A stretch of 64,000 bases of DNA from Aromatoleum diolicum (lineage in GTDB: Bacteria; Pseudomonadota; Gammaproteobacteria; Burkholderiales; Rhodocyclaceae), in the NCBI RefSeq assembly GCF_012910955.1, contig NZ_WTVQ01000009.1, positions 62,001 to 126,000 on the forward strand, read 5' to 3'. Of the stretch, positions 8,825 to 17,315 are shown one piece after another (positions within the stretch are counted from its first letter, which is position 1; each line of letters opens with the position of its first letter). The notes under the pieces were generated by a model that was not told where the DNA came from, ran no database searches, and saw nothing but the letters and a program-made list of their open reading frames with translations. The position numbers and the translations under genes were made by a program.

Positions 8825-9826
8825 TTACGGACGCGAACGGCCGGCTTTCACTTCGTCGTGCCAGAACTGGTGGTGCTCCTTCGCCCAGGTCTCGTCGACA
8901 TAGCCGGTCCTCATAGACTGGTAGGCCCCCTCGACACCGATCGTGCCCATATAGATATGGCCCAGCGACAGTGCGATCAGCAAGATCGCGCCGACGCCAT
9001 GGACGATGTTCGCAAGCTGCATGTCGGCGCGCGTCTGGCCGAAGTTCGGGAAATCCATCACCAGGCCCGAAATTGCGACGAGCAGGCCGAGGAAGGTCAC
9101 GCCGATCCAGAACCAGGTCTTCTCGCCGAAGTTGAAGCGTCCCGACGGCACGTGTTCGCCGCTGGCGATGCCGCCCGCCTTGCGGATCCACACGCTGTCG
9201 ATCGCCTGCCATACGTTGTCGCGCAGGAAGGTCAGGATCATCAGCAGCGTGAATACGCCGAACACCGGCCCGAGGTAGTTGTGCACGGTCTTGCCGGCCC
9301 ATAGCAGTCCGCCCAGCACCGCGTTGCCGAAGATCGGCTCGATGAAGTGCTTGCCGAACAGGATGCACACGCCGGTGATGCCCAGCACGACGAAGCTGCC
9401 TGCGGTGCCCCAGTGCACGAAGCGCTCGAAGCGGCTGAAGCGCTGCATCTTGCGCCCGGTCGGCGCGCCGTGCAGCTTGATCGCCCCCTTCACCGCGAAG
9501 AACAGCCCGATCGCGGTCGGCACGACCAGCAGCAGGATGCCGCCGTAGAAGCTGATCGGGCCGTTGCGCCACTGCCGCCAAGTGTTGCCCTCGTTCTGGA
9601 TCAGCACGCCGGTTTCGGGGCCGCGCACGGTAGTGAAGTGCGATTCACCCGAGCGCACTTCGCGCCACACCGGCGCATTGTTGAGCGGTTGCGTCTGCTG
9701 GCGTTCGACCTGCGCGGCGGCCGGTTCGGCTTGCGCCATCACCGGGGCGCTGCCCAGCGCCAGCAGCCACACCGCGAGCGCCAGCAGCAGGCCTAGGCCG
9801 CCGCGGCGCGTGAGGATTGTGCTCAT
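8825..9826 (-). CDS. fdhC: Formate dehydrogenase gamma subunit, membrane cytochrome b556
   Basis: A 333-residue inner-membrane subunit. Residues 1-32 form a cleavable signal or first helix ending APVMAQA; a periplasmic region follows, then about four membrane helices with haem-ligand histidines in FERFVHWGTAG, KTVHNYLGP and NIVHGVGAILLIALSLGHIY. This is the FdnI/FdoI-type b-haem anchor that passes electrons from formate oxidation to quinone. The ATG at 9826 is preceded by GAGGAGG with correct spacing; longer in-frame starts add unrelated sequence. It is the last gene of the operon, 10 bp after the small lipoprotein. E. coli FdnI is about 217 residues; the extra length is the N-terminal extension common in betaproteobacterial forms. 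Confidence 0.93.
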   Translation of the reverse strand: MSTILTRRGGLGLLLALAVWLLALGSAPVMAQAEPAAAQVERQQTQPLNNAPVWREVRSGESHFTTVRGPETGVLIQNEGNTWRQWRNGPISFYGGILLLVVPTAIGLFFAVKGAIKLHGAPTGRKMQRFSRFERFVHWGTAGSFVVLGITGVCILFGKHFIEPIFGNAVLGGLLWAGKTVHNYLGPVFGVFTLLMILTFLRDNVWQAIDSVWIRKAGGIASGEHVPSGRFNFGEKTWFWIGVTFLGLLVAISGLVMDFPNFGQTRADMQLANIVHGVGAILLIALSLGHIYMGTIGVEGAYQSMRTGYVDETWAKEHHQFWHDEVKAGRSRP

Positions 9827-9836
9827 GGACGCCTCC

Positions 9837-10061
9837 TCATTCGACACGCTTGTATTCGTTCTGGCCACGGACGCGGTTGCGCATCGCCTGTTCCCACGCG
9901 CCCTTGTCACCCTTGAAGGCACCGGCCTCCCAGGGACGGGTATCGGCCTTGCCGGAATACTTGCCATCCTCGTACTTCGCGACCTGCGGTTGTTCGCCGC
10001 AGCCGGCCAGCAGCGACGCGGCAAGCGACGCGGCAAGCATGTAACGGATGCGCGTTTTCAT
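9837..10061 (-). CDS. Small lipoprotein of the formate dehydrogenase operon
   Basis: A 74-residue product with a lipoprotein signal peptide (lipobox LLAGC, Cys21) followed by YEDGKYSGKADTRPWE and a basic C-terminal tail. Its ATG overlaps the stop codon of the iron-sulfur subunit gene (ATGA), so it is translationally coupled and made in step with the enzyme. It ends 10 bp before the cytochrome subunit start. I know of no assigned function. Lipidation would tether it at the periplasmic side, where the catalytic subunits act, so a role in assembly or anchoring is a reasonable guess only. Confidence 0.8.
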   Translation of the reverse strand: MKTRIRYMLAASLAASLLAGCGEQPQVAKYEDGKYSGKADTRPWEAGAFKGDKGAWEQAMRNRVRGQNEYKRVE

Positions 10062-10663
10062 TTCGCTTCCTCCTTGTCCTTGCCGTAGGCGGTCATCCAG
10101 CCCCAGGCCTCGACGCCCTTGCCACGGCGCAGCACGCGCTCGCGGAAGATATCCGAGAGCTCGGTCGCGTCGCCGGCGAGCAGCGCCTTGGTCGAACACA
10201 TCTCGGCGCACAGTGGCAGCTTGCCTTCGGCGAGGCGGTTGCGGCCGTACTTGTCGAACTCGGCCTGCGAGCCGTTTTCTTCCGGGCCGCCGGCGCAGAA
10301 GGTGCATTTGTCCATCTTGCCGCGCGCGCCGAAGGCCGCCGGACCGTTGGGGAACTGCGGCGCGCCGAAGGGACAGGCGTAGAAGCAGTAGCCACAGCCA
10401 ATGCAGCCGTCCTTGTCGTGGAGGACGACGCCTTCCTCGGTCTGGTAGATCACGTTGGTCGGACACACCGCGATGCACGGCGCGTCCGAACAATGCATGC
10501 AGGCCACCGACATCGAGCGCTCGCCCGGCACCCCGTCATTGATCGTGACGACGCGCCGGCGGTTCACGCCCCACGGCACCTCGTGCTCGTTCTTGCAGGC
10601 GGTGACGCAGCCGTTGCACTCGATGCAGCGCTCGGCGTCACACAGGAATTTCATGCGTGCCAT
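10058..10663 (-). CDS. fdhB: Formate dehydrogenase beta subunit, four-cluster ferredoxin-type
   Basis: A 201-residue electron-transfer subunit with four cysteine groups for [4Fe-4S] clusters: CIECNGCVTACKN, CMHCSDAPCIAVCP, CIGCGYCFYACPFG, and CTFC plus a late CAEMC. It takes electrons from the molybdopterin subunit and hands them to the cytochrome b subunit. Unlike E. coli FdnH there is no C-terminal membrane helix, so it docks as a soluble subunit and must be exported with the TAT-targeted catalytic subunit. It lies 11 bp downstream of the catalytic subunit gene and overlaps the small lipoprotein gene by 4 bp. Confidence 0.95.
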   Translation of the reverse strand: MARMKFLCDAERCIECNGCVTACKNEHEVPWGVNRRRVVTINDGVPGERSMSVACMHCSDAPCIAVCPTNVIYQTEEGVVLHDKDGCIGCGYCFYACPFGAPQFPNGPAAFGARGKMDKCTFCAGGPEENGSQAEFDKYGRNRLAEGKLPLCAEMCSTKALLAGDATELSDIFRERVLRRGKGVEAWGWMTAYGKDKEEAK

Positions 10664-10674
10664 TTATGTTCTCC

Positions 10675-13581
10675 TCAGGCCTTGGATACGCGGCACAGGG
10701 TGGTCTTGGTTTCCTGCATCATCGTCACCGAGTCGTAGCCATACGTCGTCGCGGTATTGACCGCTTCGCCGCGCACGATTGGCGCCGCGCCGTCGGGGTA
10801 GAACTTCAGCATGTCCTCTCCCTGCCACCAGCCGGAAAAATGGAAAGGCAGGAACACCGTGCCGGGTGCGACACGCTGCGTGACCTGGGCACGTACCTTG
10901 AGCTTGGCCTTGGTCGGCGACTCGACCCAGATGTAGTCGCCATTGCGGAAGCCGGCGTCGTTGGCGTCCTTGGGGTTCACTTCGGCGAACATCTCCTGCT
11001 GCAGCTCGGCGAGCCACGGGTTGGAGCGCGTTTCTTCACCACCGCCCTCGTACTCGACGAGCCGTCCCGAGGTCATGATCAGCGGGTATTCCTTGGAAAT
11101 GTCCTTGACCTTGTCCTGGAGCGACTTGTAAAGCGTCGGCAGGCGCCAGAACTTCATCTTGTCGTCGTGCGTCGGGTACTTCTCGACGAGATCCGGGCGC
11201 GGCGAATAGATCGGCTCGCGATGCAGCGGCACCGGGTCGGGGAAATTCCACACCAGCGCGCGCGCCTTGGCGTTGCCGAAGGGGTGCATGCCGTGGTTCT
11301 TCATCGCGACGCGGATGATGCCGCCCGAGAGATCCGTCTTCCAGTTCTTGCCCTCGGCGGCGGCCTTCTCTACGTCGGTGAGTTCCTCCCACCAGCCGAG
11401 CTTCTTCAGCAGCACGTCGTCGAATTCGGGATAGCCCATCTGCAGCTCGGCGCCCTTCGAGGCCGAGCCTTCCTCGGCGAGCAGCGACACGCCGTCCTTC
11501 TCGACGCCGAAGTTGGCGCGGAAGTTGCCGCCGCCGTCCATCACGTGTTTCGACGTGTCATACAGGTTGGGCGTGCCGGGGTGCTTGAGTTCCGGGTTGC
11601 CATAGCACGGCCACGGCAGGCCGAAGTATTCGCCGTCGCACGGGCCGCCGGTCGCCTTCAACGTTTTCACGTCGAAGGTGTGCATGTTCTTCATGTGCAG
11701 CTTCAGCCGCTCGGGTGACTGGCCGGTGTAGCCGATCGTCCAGGTGCCGCGGTTGATCTCGCGCAGGATGTCCTCGGTGACCGGCTCGTCCCAGCCCTGC
11801 TTGTCCTTCACGAGCGGGATGTTCTTCACCAGCTCGTCGGCGAAGCCGAACTTCTTCGCGAAGGCGTACATGATGGTGTGGTCGGGCTTGGACTCGAACA
11901 GCGGCTCGATGACTTTCTCGCGCCATTGCAGCGAGCGGTTCGACGCGGTGGCCGAGCCCGAGGTCTCGAACTGGGTGCAGGCGGGCAGCAGATACACGCC
12001 GTCCTTCCTGACCATCGCCGCCATCGACGCGGTCGCCGACGGATAGGGGTCGATCACGACCAGGGTGTCGAGCTTCTTCATCGCCTCGACCATCTCGGCG
12101 CCGCGCGTCTGCGAGTTCGGCGCATGGCCCCAGTAGACCACCGCGCGCAGGTTGCCACCCGGCTGGTCGATGGCTTCCGGGTTCTCGAGCACGCCGTCGA
12201 TCCAGCGCGACACCGTGATGCCCGATTTGGTCATCAGATCTTCAGAAGCGTAGCGCGCCTTGACCCACTCGTAGTCGACGCCCCACACCTTGCACCAGTG
12301 CTTCCAGGAACCGGCGGCGAGCCCGTAGTAGCCGGGCAGCGAGTCCGGGTTCGGGCCGACGTCGGTCGCGCCCTGCACGTTGTCGTGACCGCGGAAGATG
12401 TTGGTGCCGCCGCCGGCGACGCCGACGTTGCCGAGCACCAGCTGCAGGATGCACATCGCGCGCACGTTGGCATTGCCGACGGTGTGCTGGGTCTGGCCCA
12501 TGCACCACACGACGGTCGAGGGCTTGTTCTTCGCCAGCGTCTCGGCGACCTTCAGCACCTGTTCCTCGGGGATGCCGGTGACTTCCTGCACCTTGTCCGG
12601 CGTCCACTTCATGACCTCTTCACGGACCTTGTCGAGCCCGTAGACGCGCTGACGGATGTATTCCTGGTCTTCCCAGCCGTTCTGGAAGATGTGGTACAGC
12701 ATGCCCCAGATGAAGGGGATGTCGGTGCCCGAGCGGATGCGCACGTAATAGTCCGCCTTCGCCGCCGTGCGCGTGAAGCGCGGGTCGACGACGATCATCT
12801 TCGACCCGTTCTCCTTGGCGTGCAGGATGTGCAGCAGCGACACCGGATGCGCCTCGGCGGCGTTGGAGCCGATGAACAGCATCGCCTTCGCGTTCTGCAT
12901 GTCGTTGTAGGAGTTCGTCATCGCGCCGTAACCCCAGGTGTTGGCGACGCCGGCGACGGTGGTCGAGTGACAGATGCGCGCCTGGTGGTCCATGTTGTTC
13001 GTGCCGAAGAAGGACACGAACTTGCGCAGCAGGTAGGCCTGCTCGTTGCTGTGCTTGCTGGATCCGATCCAGTACACGGCGTCGGGGCCGGATTCCGCGC
13101 GGATCTTCAGCAGGCGGTCGCCGACTTCGTTGAGCGCCTGTTCCCAGCTGATCTTCTGGTACTTGCCATCGACCAGCTTCATCGGGTACTTCAGGCGGTG
13201 CTCGCCGTGGCCGTGCTCGCGGATCGACGCGCCCTTGGCGCAGTGCGCGCCGAGGTTGATCGGCGAATCGAACACCGGCTCCTGGCGCACCCACACGCCG
13301 TTCTTCACCACGGCGTCGATCGCACAGCCGACCGAGCAGTGCGTGCACACGGTGCGGTGCACAGTCTCGGCCCCTGCCGCGCCGGCCGATTCGGCCGTCG
13401 CCGCATCGGCACTGCCGATCAGGTTGTAGGGCAATTGCACGGCCATCGCGCCGGCCCCCACCCCCAGACCGGAACGCTTGAGGAAGGTGCGCCGGTCCAT
13501 CGTCTGGCCGAGATTGCGGGCCGCCGAACTGCGCAACTGGCGCGCACCGCCGGTCGAATGCGTCGATTTCCTGGTAAGCAT
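10675..13581 (-). CDS. fdhA: Formate dehydrogenase catalytic (alpha) subunit, molybdopterin, cysteine form
   Basis: A 968-residue exported oxidoreductase. A TAT signal (DRRTFLKRSGLGVGAG, residues 29-44) is followed by CTHCSVGC plus a later Cys114, the single [4Fe-4S] site. QARICHSTTVAGVANTWG puts Cys204 (TGT codon) where E. coli FdnG has selenocysteine, with the adjacent catalytic-type His205. Molybdopterin-binding motifs such as NAAEAHPVS and CMGQTQHTVGNANVRA follow, and a dinucleotide-binding C-terminal domain closes the chain. It oxidises formate to CO2 in the periplasm. ATG 13581 is used; Met28 just before DRRTFL is an alternative. It lies 17 bp after the small TAT gene within the same operon. 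Length matches the Cys-type respiratory enzymes. Confidence 0.96.
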   Translation of the reverse strand: MLTRKSTHSTGGARQLRSSAARNLGQTMDRRTFLKRSGLGVGAGAMAVQLPYNLIGSADAATAESAGAAGAETVHRTVCTHCSVGCAIDAVVKNGVWVRQEPVFDSPINLGAHCAKGASIREHGHGEHRLKYPMKLVDGKYQKISWEQALNEVGDRLLKIRAESGPDAVYWIGSSKHSNEQAYLLRKFVSFFGTNNMDHQARICHSTTVAGVANTWGYGAMTNSYNDMQNAKAMLFIGSNAAEAHPVSLLHILHAKENGSKMIVVDPRFTRTAAKADYYVRIRSGTDIPFIWGMLYHIFQNGWEDQEYIRQRVYGLDKVREEVMKWTPDKVQEVTGIPEEQVLKVAETLAKNKPSTVVWCMGQTQHTVGNANVRAMCILQLVLGNVGVAGGGTNIFRGHDNVQGATDVGPNPDSLPGYYGLAAGSWKHWCKVWGVDYEWVKARYASEDLMTKSGITVSRWIDGVLENPEAIDQPGGNLRAVVYWGHAPNSQTRGAEMVEAMKKLDTLVVIDPYPSATASMAAMVRKDGVYLLPACTQFETSGSATASNRSLQWREKVIEPLFESKPDHTIMYAFAKKFGFADELVKNIPLVKDKQGWDEPVTEDILREINRGTWTIGYTGQSPERLKLHMKNMHTFDVKTLKATGGPCDGEYFGLPWPCYGNPELKHPGTPNLYDTSKHVMDGGGNFRANFGVEKDGVSLLAEEGSASKGAELQMGYPEFDDVLLKKLGWWEELTDVEKAAAEGKNWKTDLSGGIIRVAMKNHGMHPFGNAKARALVWNFPDPVPLHREPIYSPRPDLVEKYPTHDDKMKFWRLPTLYKSLQDKVKDISKEYPLIMTSGRLVEYEGGGEETRSNPWLAELQQEMFAEVNPKDANDAGFRNGDYIWVESPTKAKLKVRAQVTQRVAPGTVFLPFHFSGWWQGEDMLKFYPDGAAPIVRGEAVNTATTYGYDSVTMMQETKTTLCRVSKA

Positions 13582-13598
13582 CGTGAGTTCTCCCCCGC

Positions 13599-13805
13599 CT
13601 AGATGCGCGCAGTGCGGTAGTAGTTGCGGGCGTGCGCGCTGGTTCCGCGCTCGCCCGCGGGTTCAGCGGCGACCTGGCTTGCCGGGGCGACTGCCGGCAC
13701 CGATTTGCCTGCGACCGTCGCGACGGCTGCCGCCGCTGCGGCACCACCGGCACCGAGCGTCAGCAGGAAATGACGGCGCTGCAGTCTGGATTTCGTGTCT
13801 TCCAT
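13599..13805 (-). CDS. Small TAT-signal protein of formate dehydrogenase loci
   Basis: A 68-residue protein that is nearly all a twin-arginine signal: SRLQRRHFLLTLGAGGAAAA, followed by a short Ala/Pro-rich tail ending ARNYYRTARI. Such small TAT-region proteins are a recognised family found immediately upstream of formate dehydrogenase alpha genes. The role is not established; co-export with or scaffolding of the enzyme is usually suggested. The ATG at 13805 has GGGGAG seven bases upstream; an ATG at 13820 adds five residues. It lies 61 bp after the TorD-like chaperone gene. Confidence 0.82.
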   Translation of the reverse strand: MEDTKSRLQRRHFLLTLGAGGAAAAAAVATVAGKSVPAVAPASQVAAEPAGERGTSAHARNYYRTARI

Positions 13806-13866
13806 GCTCCTTCTCCCCATAAAACGGGTCACATTTCCGGTGGACGTTCGTCGGGCCGGGTGCGGC

Positions 13867-14505
13867 CTACTCCATTGCGAAAGCTTCGCTTTCGATATCG
13901 AAAAATGCCCGCGCCAGCGCACCGACCCGGGTGTAGAACCGCGCCTGCGGCGCCGCCATCAGCGCGTCGGCGAGACGCCCGTACCAGGGCTGCAGATGGC
14001 GGGTGAAAAACTGGCGCTGGCGCGCGAGTCCGGCCTCGTCCGGACCGGTCAGCACGAGATGGCGCATCACTTCGGCGAGCGCGGCAATGTGGTCCTCGGT
14101 TTCGGCGACGCCGCTACGGCGTGCCAGGCCCAGCTCGGCAAGATCGTCACGCAGATGCGCGAGTGGCTCTTCCATCAGGAAACCGGCGAGGTAGAAGGAA
14201 CCGTAGAGCATCACTTCTGGCCGGCCGATGCCGTAGAACAAGGTTTCGTACTCGTCGCTGACGGCCGCGGCATCGCTATCGGCGGCAATCTCGCCGAGCG
14301 CCGCCCAGGCCTGCGCGAAGGCCGACTCGCCGGCACCGAGCACGCGCGCGGAGGCGACCAGCGCGGCGAGCAGCGGCCCATCCGGTGCGGCAAAGAACAG
14401 CCGCCCCAGCAGCGCGTAATGATGGGCACGCGCGCGGTCCTCATCGCTCCACGTGGGCTGAGCCGATGGCGCAGCGGGCTGGAAGATCGAAGCGGGGGCG
14501 TTCAT
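13867..14505 (-). CDS. TorD/DmsD-family chaperone for the molybdoenzyme
   Basis: A 212-residue all-helical cytosolic protein. YETLFYGIGRPEVMLYGSFY followed by LAGFLMEEPLAHLRDDL and DHIAALAEVMRHLVL matches the redox-enzyme maturation chaperones that bind TAT leaders and delay export until the molybdopterin cofactor is loaded. Its likely client is the formate dehydrogenase alpha subunit two genes downstream. The ATG overlaps the TGA of the polyferredoxin gene (ATGA). A longer in-frame extension exists but starts inside that gene, so the short start is used. Confidence 0.88.
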   Translation of the reverse strand: MNAPASIFQPAAPSAQPTWSDEDRARAHHYALLGRLFFAAPDGPLLAALVASARVLGAGESAFAQAWAALGEIAADSDAAAVSDEYETLFYGIGRPEVMLYGSFYLAGFLMEEPLAHLRDDLAELGLARRSGVAETEDHIAALAEVMRHLVLTGPDEAGLARQRQFFTRHLQPWYGRLADALMAAPQARFYTRVGALARAFFDIESEAFAME

Positions 14506-16574
14506 TCGTTCATGTCCCAGGCCTTGAGGCCGTTTTCGCTTTCCATCAGGTCGATCACCCGACAGTCGGCACACATGTGCAGGCGGCGACGTTCGGCCTC
14601 GCCGGCGAACATCGAGTGGCTCGCGAGACGCGCGAACATCGTGTCGATCAGCGCCTTCGCCCCCATCGGTTTGTCACAGCGGATGCAATGGAACATCTCC
14701 GCTTCCTTCAGCGGCACGCTGCGCCGCGCGGCGTCGTCGAGCAGCAGGCGCGGGCTGAGCGTGATGGCGTTTTCGGGGCAGGAATTCGCACACAGGCCGC
14801 ACTGCACGCAGCTCTTCTCGAGGAAGCCGAGGCGCATCGCATCGGTCGCGGCGCTCAGCGCGCCGGTCGGACAGGCGCCGACGCAGGACATGCACAGCGT
14901 ACAGGCGTCATTGACGGTGACCGTGCCGAAGGGCGCACCGGCCTTCAACGCGATTTCGGCGACCGGCGCCGGCGCGACCGCGAGCAGGTGACGCAGTGCG
15001 AGATCCAGCGTGTCGCGCTTGCGCGGCACCAGGCGGAAAGCGGCCGGACGGCTCACTGCGGCGGCGGGGGCCCAGTCCCACAGCGCGGCCTCGAGTCCGG
15101 ACCAGTCGTCGGTGTCGATCACGCGCAGGTGCTCGCCGGCATAGCCGAGTCCCGTGAGGATGGTTTGCGCGTGCGCGGCCTGCGCCCGCAGCGGCGCGGC
15201 ATCGTGCGTGCCGGCGGCGAGCACCGCGACCTGACAGGCGCCGAGCGCGACGCTGCCGAGCAGCACGTCGAGGCCGACGGCGTCGGCGCTCCACACGTCG
15301 AGCGGAATCACGCGCGCCGGCAGGCCCTTGCCGCGGCGCGCGAGGCGCTCGATCAGCGCGCGCCCGGCGTCGACGGAATGGAACAGCAGACAGGGCGCGT
15401 CGCCACCCGTCTCGCGGTAGCGCATCAGCACGGTCTTGATGCGTGCGCCGAGATCTTCGACGCGCGGGTACTGCGAGGCCAGCGCTCCGCTCGGGCACAC
15501 CGTTGAACAGGTGCCGCAGCCCTGGCACAGATACGGATCGACGCGCACCGCGTCGCCCGCCGACGCAATCGCCTCGGCCGAACAGGCCTCGATGCAGCGC
15601 GTGCAGCCGGTCTTGCGCGAGCGACTGTGCGCGCACAACTTGGCGTCCAGCGCGACGTAGCGCGGTTTCTCGAATTCGCCGACGAGCTCGCCGAGCACCT
15701 GCACCGCCAGCGCCTGGTCGAGCGCATCGCGTCCCGGCGCGGCATAGCCCTGCGGCGGCTCGACACGCTTCAGCACGGGCTCGGCCGACAGGTCCAGCAC
15801 CAGATCGAAGCGCCCCTCGCGCGTCACGTCGCCGCGCGCAAAATCGATCGCGCCGACCGAACCGCAGGCGGTGACGCAGGCGCGGTGGGCGCGGCAGCGC
15901 GTCGTGTCGACCTGGTAGTCCCAGCCGATCGCGCCTTCGGGACAGGCGCGGATGCAGGCATTGCAGCGCACGCACAGGTCGAGGTCGATCGGATTCGTCT
16001 GCGTCCAGGCGACGTCGAAGGCGCCGAGATGGCCGGATACGCGCACCGCGGCGCCCGACCACACCGCGTAGCGCCGCTCGACGGGCAGTTCGGCCTCCGG
16101 CGTCGCGCCGGTCGTCAGCACCGACACGTCGAAGCGCCCGGCGAGCCGCTCGGCCCAGCCCAGCGCCGCGCCTGCTTCGCCGACGATCAGCAGGCCATTG
16201 CCGGCGGTGAGGCTGACGCCGGCGACCGGCTCCGGTTCGGGCAGCATCGCCGCCGCGATCAGCGCCGCCATCTTCGGCGTCGCACCGGCGCCTTCGGCAG
16301 ACCAGCCGGCGTTTTCACGCAGATTGAAGAAATCGATACGCGCGGCCGGTACGGCGGCCGCCACGTCGGAGAACAACGCGCTCTCCTGCGTACAGCCGAC
16401 CAGCACACTGCCACCCGCGAGTGCCGATTCGAGTTCGCCGATCTCGCGGCGACACAGTTCGTGGTGCAGCGTGACCGGCTGCGCGCCGCCCGCCGTGGCC
16501 GCAAGGGCTGCGGCATCGACCGTGAAACTGCGATTGCAGTCGCACAGCCGGATCTGTTTTTGAGCTGTCTGCAT
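14502..16574 (-). CDS. Polyferredoxin-like 4Fe-4S protein, first gene of the formate dehydrogenase operon
   Basis: A 690-residue soluble iron-sulfur protein with at least five cysteine groups: CVRCNACIRACPEGAI, TGCTRCIEACSAEAI, CQGCGTCSTVCPSGAL, CTLCMSCVGACPTGAL and CVQCGLCANSCPENAI, plus CIRCDKP and CADCRV near the end. Between them lies a region (VIPLDVWSADAVGLDVLLGS onward) that resembles hydrogenase/heterodisulfide-reductase accessory domains. Such proteins accompany betaproteobacterial formate dehydrogenases; the electron partner is not known. ATG 16574 (MQTAQKQ) is preferred to ATG 16604 because the candidate sigma-54 promoter would start transcription near 16595, inside the longer form. 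Its 3' end is coupled to the chaperone gene. Confidence 0.86.
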   Translation of the reverse strand: MQTAQKQIRLCDCNRSFTVDAAALAATAGGAQPVTLHHELCRREIGELESALAGGSVLVGCTQESALFSDVAAAVPAARIDFFNLRENAGWSAEGAGATPKMAALIAAAMLPEPEPVAGVSLTAGNGLLIVGEAGAALGWAERLAGRFDVSVLTTGATPEAELPVERRYAVWSGAAVRVSGHLGAFDVAWTQTNPIDLDLCVRCNACIRACPEGAIGWDYQVDTTRCRAHRACVTACGSVGAIDFARGDVTREGRFDLVLDLSAEPVLKRVEPPQGYAAPGRDALDQALAVQVLGELVGEFEKPRYVALDAKLCAHSRSRKTGCTRCIEACSAEAIASAGDAVRVDPYLCQGCGTCSTVCPSGALASQYPRVEDLGARIKTVLMRYRETGGDAPCLLFHSVDAGRALIERLARRGKGLPARVIPLDVWSADAVGLDVLLGSVALGACQVAVLAAGTHDAAPLRAQAAHAQTILTGLGYAGEHLRVIDTDDWSGLEAALWDWAPAAAVSRPAAFRLVPRKRDTLDLALRHLLAVAPAPVAEIALKAGAPFGTVTVNDACTLCMSCVGACPTGALSAATDAMRLGFLEKSCVQCGLCANSCPENAITLSPRLLLDDAARRSVPLKEAEMFHCIRCDKPMGAKALIDTMFARLASHSMFAGEAERRRLHMCADCRVIDLMESENGLKAWDMNE

Positions 16575-16605
16575 TGTGGCCACGATGAGTTGGGTATGGA
16601 CCACT

Positions 16606-16621
16606 AGCAGGCGCCGTACCG
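16606..16621 (-). promoter_or_regulatory. Candidate sigma-54 (-24/-12) promoter of the formate dehydrogenase operon
   Basis: On the minus strand CGGTACGGCGCCTGCT keeps the invariant GG and GC exactly ten bases apart and matches the -24/-12 consensus except at three positions. Transcription would start about 12 bases downstream, near 16595, roughly 20 bases before ATG 16574. A sigma-54 activator is encoded at 20789-22180 in this window. The activator-target pairing is inferred. Confidence 0.5.
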
Positions 16622-16700
16622 GCGCAGAGGAAATTAAATCAACCGCGAATCCTCAATTTTCTGCGGTTTCAACTACGTGTGTAACTCAGGTGGAACAATT

Positions 16701-16726
16701 TGTCGCAGAGGCCCCAAAATGTCGCA
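16701..16726 (-). promoter_or_regulatory. Paired direct repeats TGCGACA, candidate activator sites
   Basis: TGCGACA occurs twice on the minus strand (16726-16720 and 16707-16701), 19 bases start to start, about two helical turns, and lies 80-105 bases upstream of the candidate sigma-54 promoter. That is the usual location for an enhancer-binding protein. The pair begins right after the stop codon of the DUF3306 gene. Confidence 0.42.
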
Positions 16727-16727
16727 T

Positions 16728-17315
16728 TCAAGTCCCCACATCCGGGCTACCCGGGCTCGGCTCAGCAATGACATCGGAATTGTCGCCAGCTGCCGCAGCG
16801 ATCGGCAAGGCGGTTTCCGGGACGGCATCGCCCGCCACCGCATCCGCTGCGCCTTGCGGCGCATCGACGGGGGCCGTCCTGGCCGCTTCCTCCGCCACGG
16901 CTGCGCCTTCCTCGTCGTCCTTCAGCAAGGTGTCGAACTGCCGCAGGCGTTTCATCATGTCGGGCGGTATCGGATCGCTGACCGAATAGTCGTCGATGTA
17001 GATGTCGAGGCGGTCCATGCGGTCGAAATGGAAATGCGGGTCGCTGAACAGCTTGCGCAGTGCCGCGCGGCGCAGCGATTCGCTGACTTCCTTCTTCAGG
17101 AAGCCGCTGAAATCGGCCTCCAGACTGAGGCTTTCGAGCGGCGGCAACGCAGCGTCTGCCGCGGGCACCGCCGCGACAGCCTCGGCAGACGGCATTGCAT
17201 CGACCTGCGGCGGCGGGATTGACGCAGGTGCGACGGCAGGGCTCGCCTGCGTGCCCGCGTCGCCCCGGCGCTTGAGGCGCGACCAGCGTTCGAGAAAGCG
17301 GCTCGGTGTCGTCAT
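16728..17315 (-). CDS. DUF3306 domain protein
   Basis: A 195-residue protein. An N-terminal RFLERWSRLKRR segment precedes a Pro/Ala-rich linker, and the conserved core LEADFSGFLKKEVSESLRRA plus LRKLFSDPHFHFDRMDRLD then IYIDDY identifies DUF3306; the C-terminal 60 residues are Ala/Asp/Glu-rich and disordered-looking. DUF3305 and DUF3306 proteins recur beside formate dehydrogenase genes in this group, which implies a maturation or regulatory role, but no biochemical function is known to me. The ATG overlaps the DUF3305 stop codon (ATGA). The gene ends just before the paired TGCGACA sites. Confidence 0.85.
   Translation of the reverse strand: MTTPSRFLERWSRLKRRGDAGTQASPAVAPASIPPPQVDAMPSAEAVAAVPAADAALPPLESLSLEADFSGFLKKEVSESLRRAALRKLFSDPHFHFDRMDRLDIYIDDYSVSDPIPPDMMKRLRQFDTLLKDDEEGAAVAEEAARTAPVDAPQGAADAVAGDAVPETALPIAAAAGDNSDVIAEPSPGSPDVGT

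Noticed and set aside
12950-12990. Possible selenocysteine codon in formate dehydrogenase
   Set aside because: The active-site codon is TGT (Cys204) and not TGA, and the frame has no internal stop, so no selenocysteine insertion is needed.
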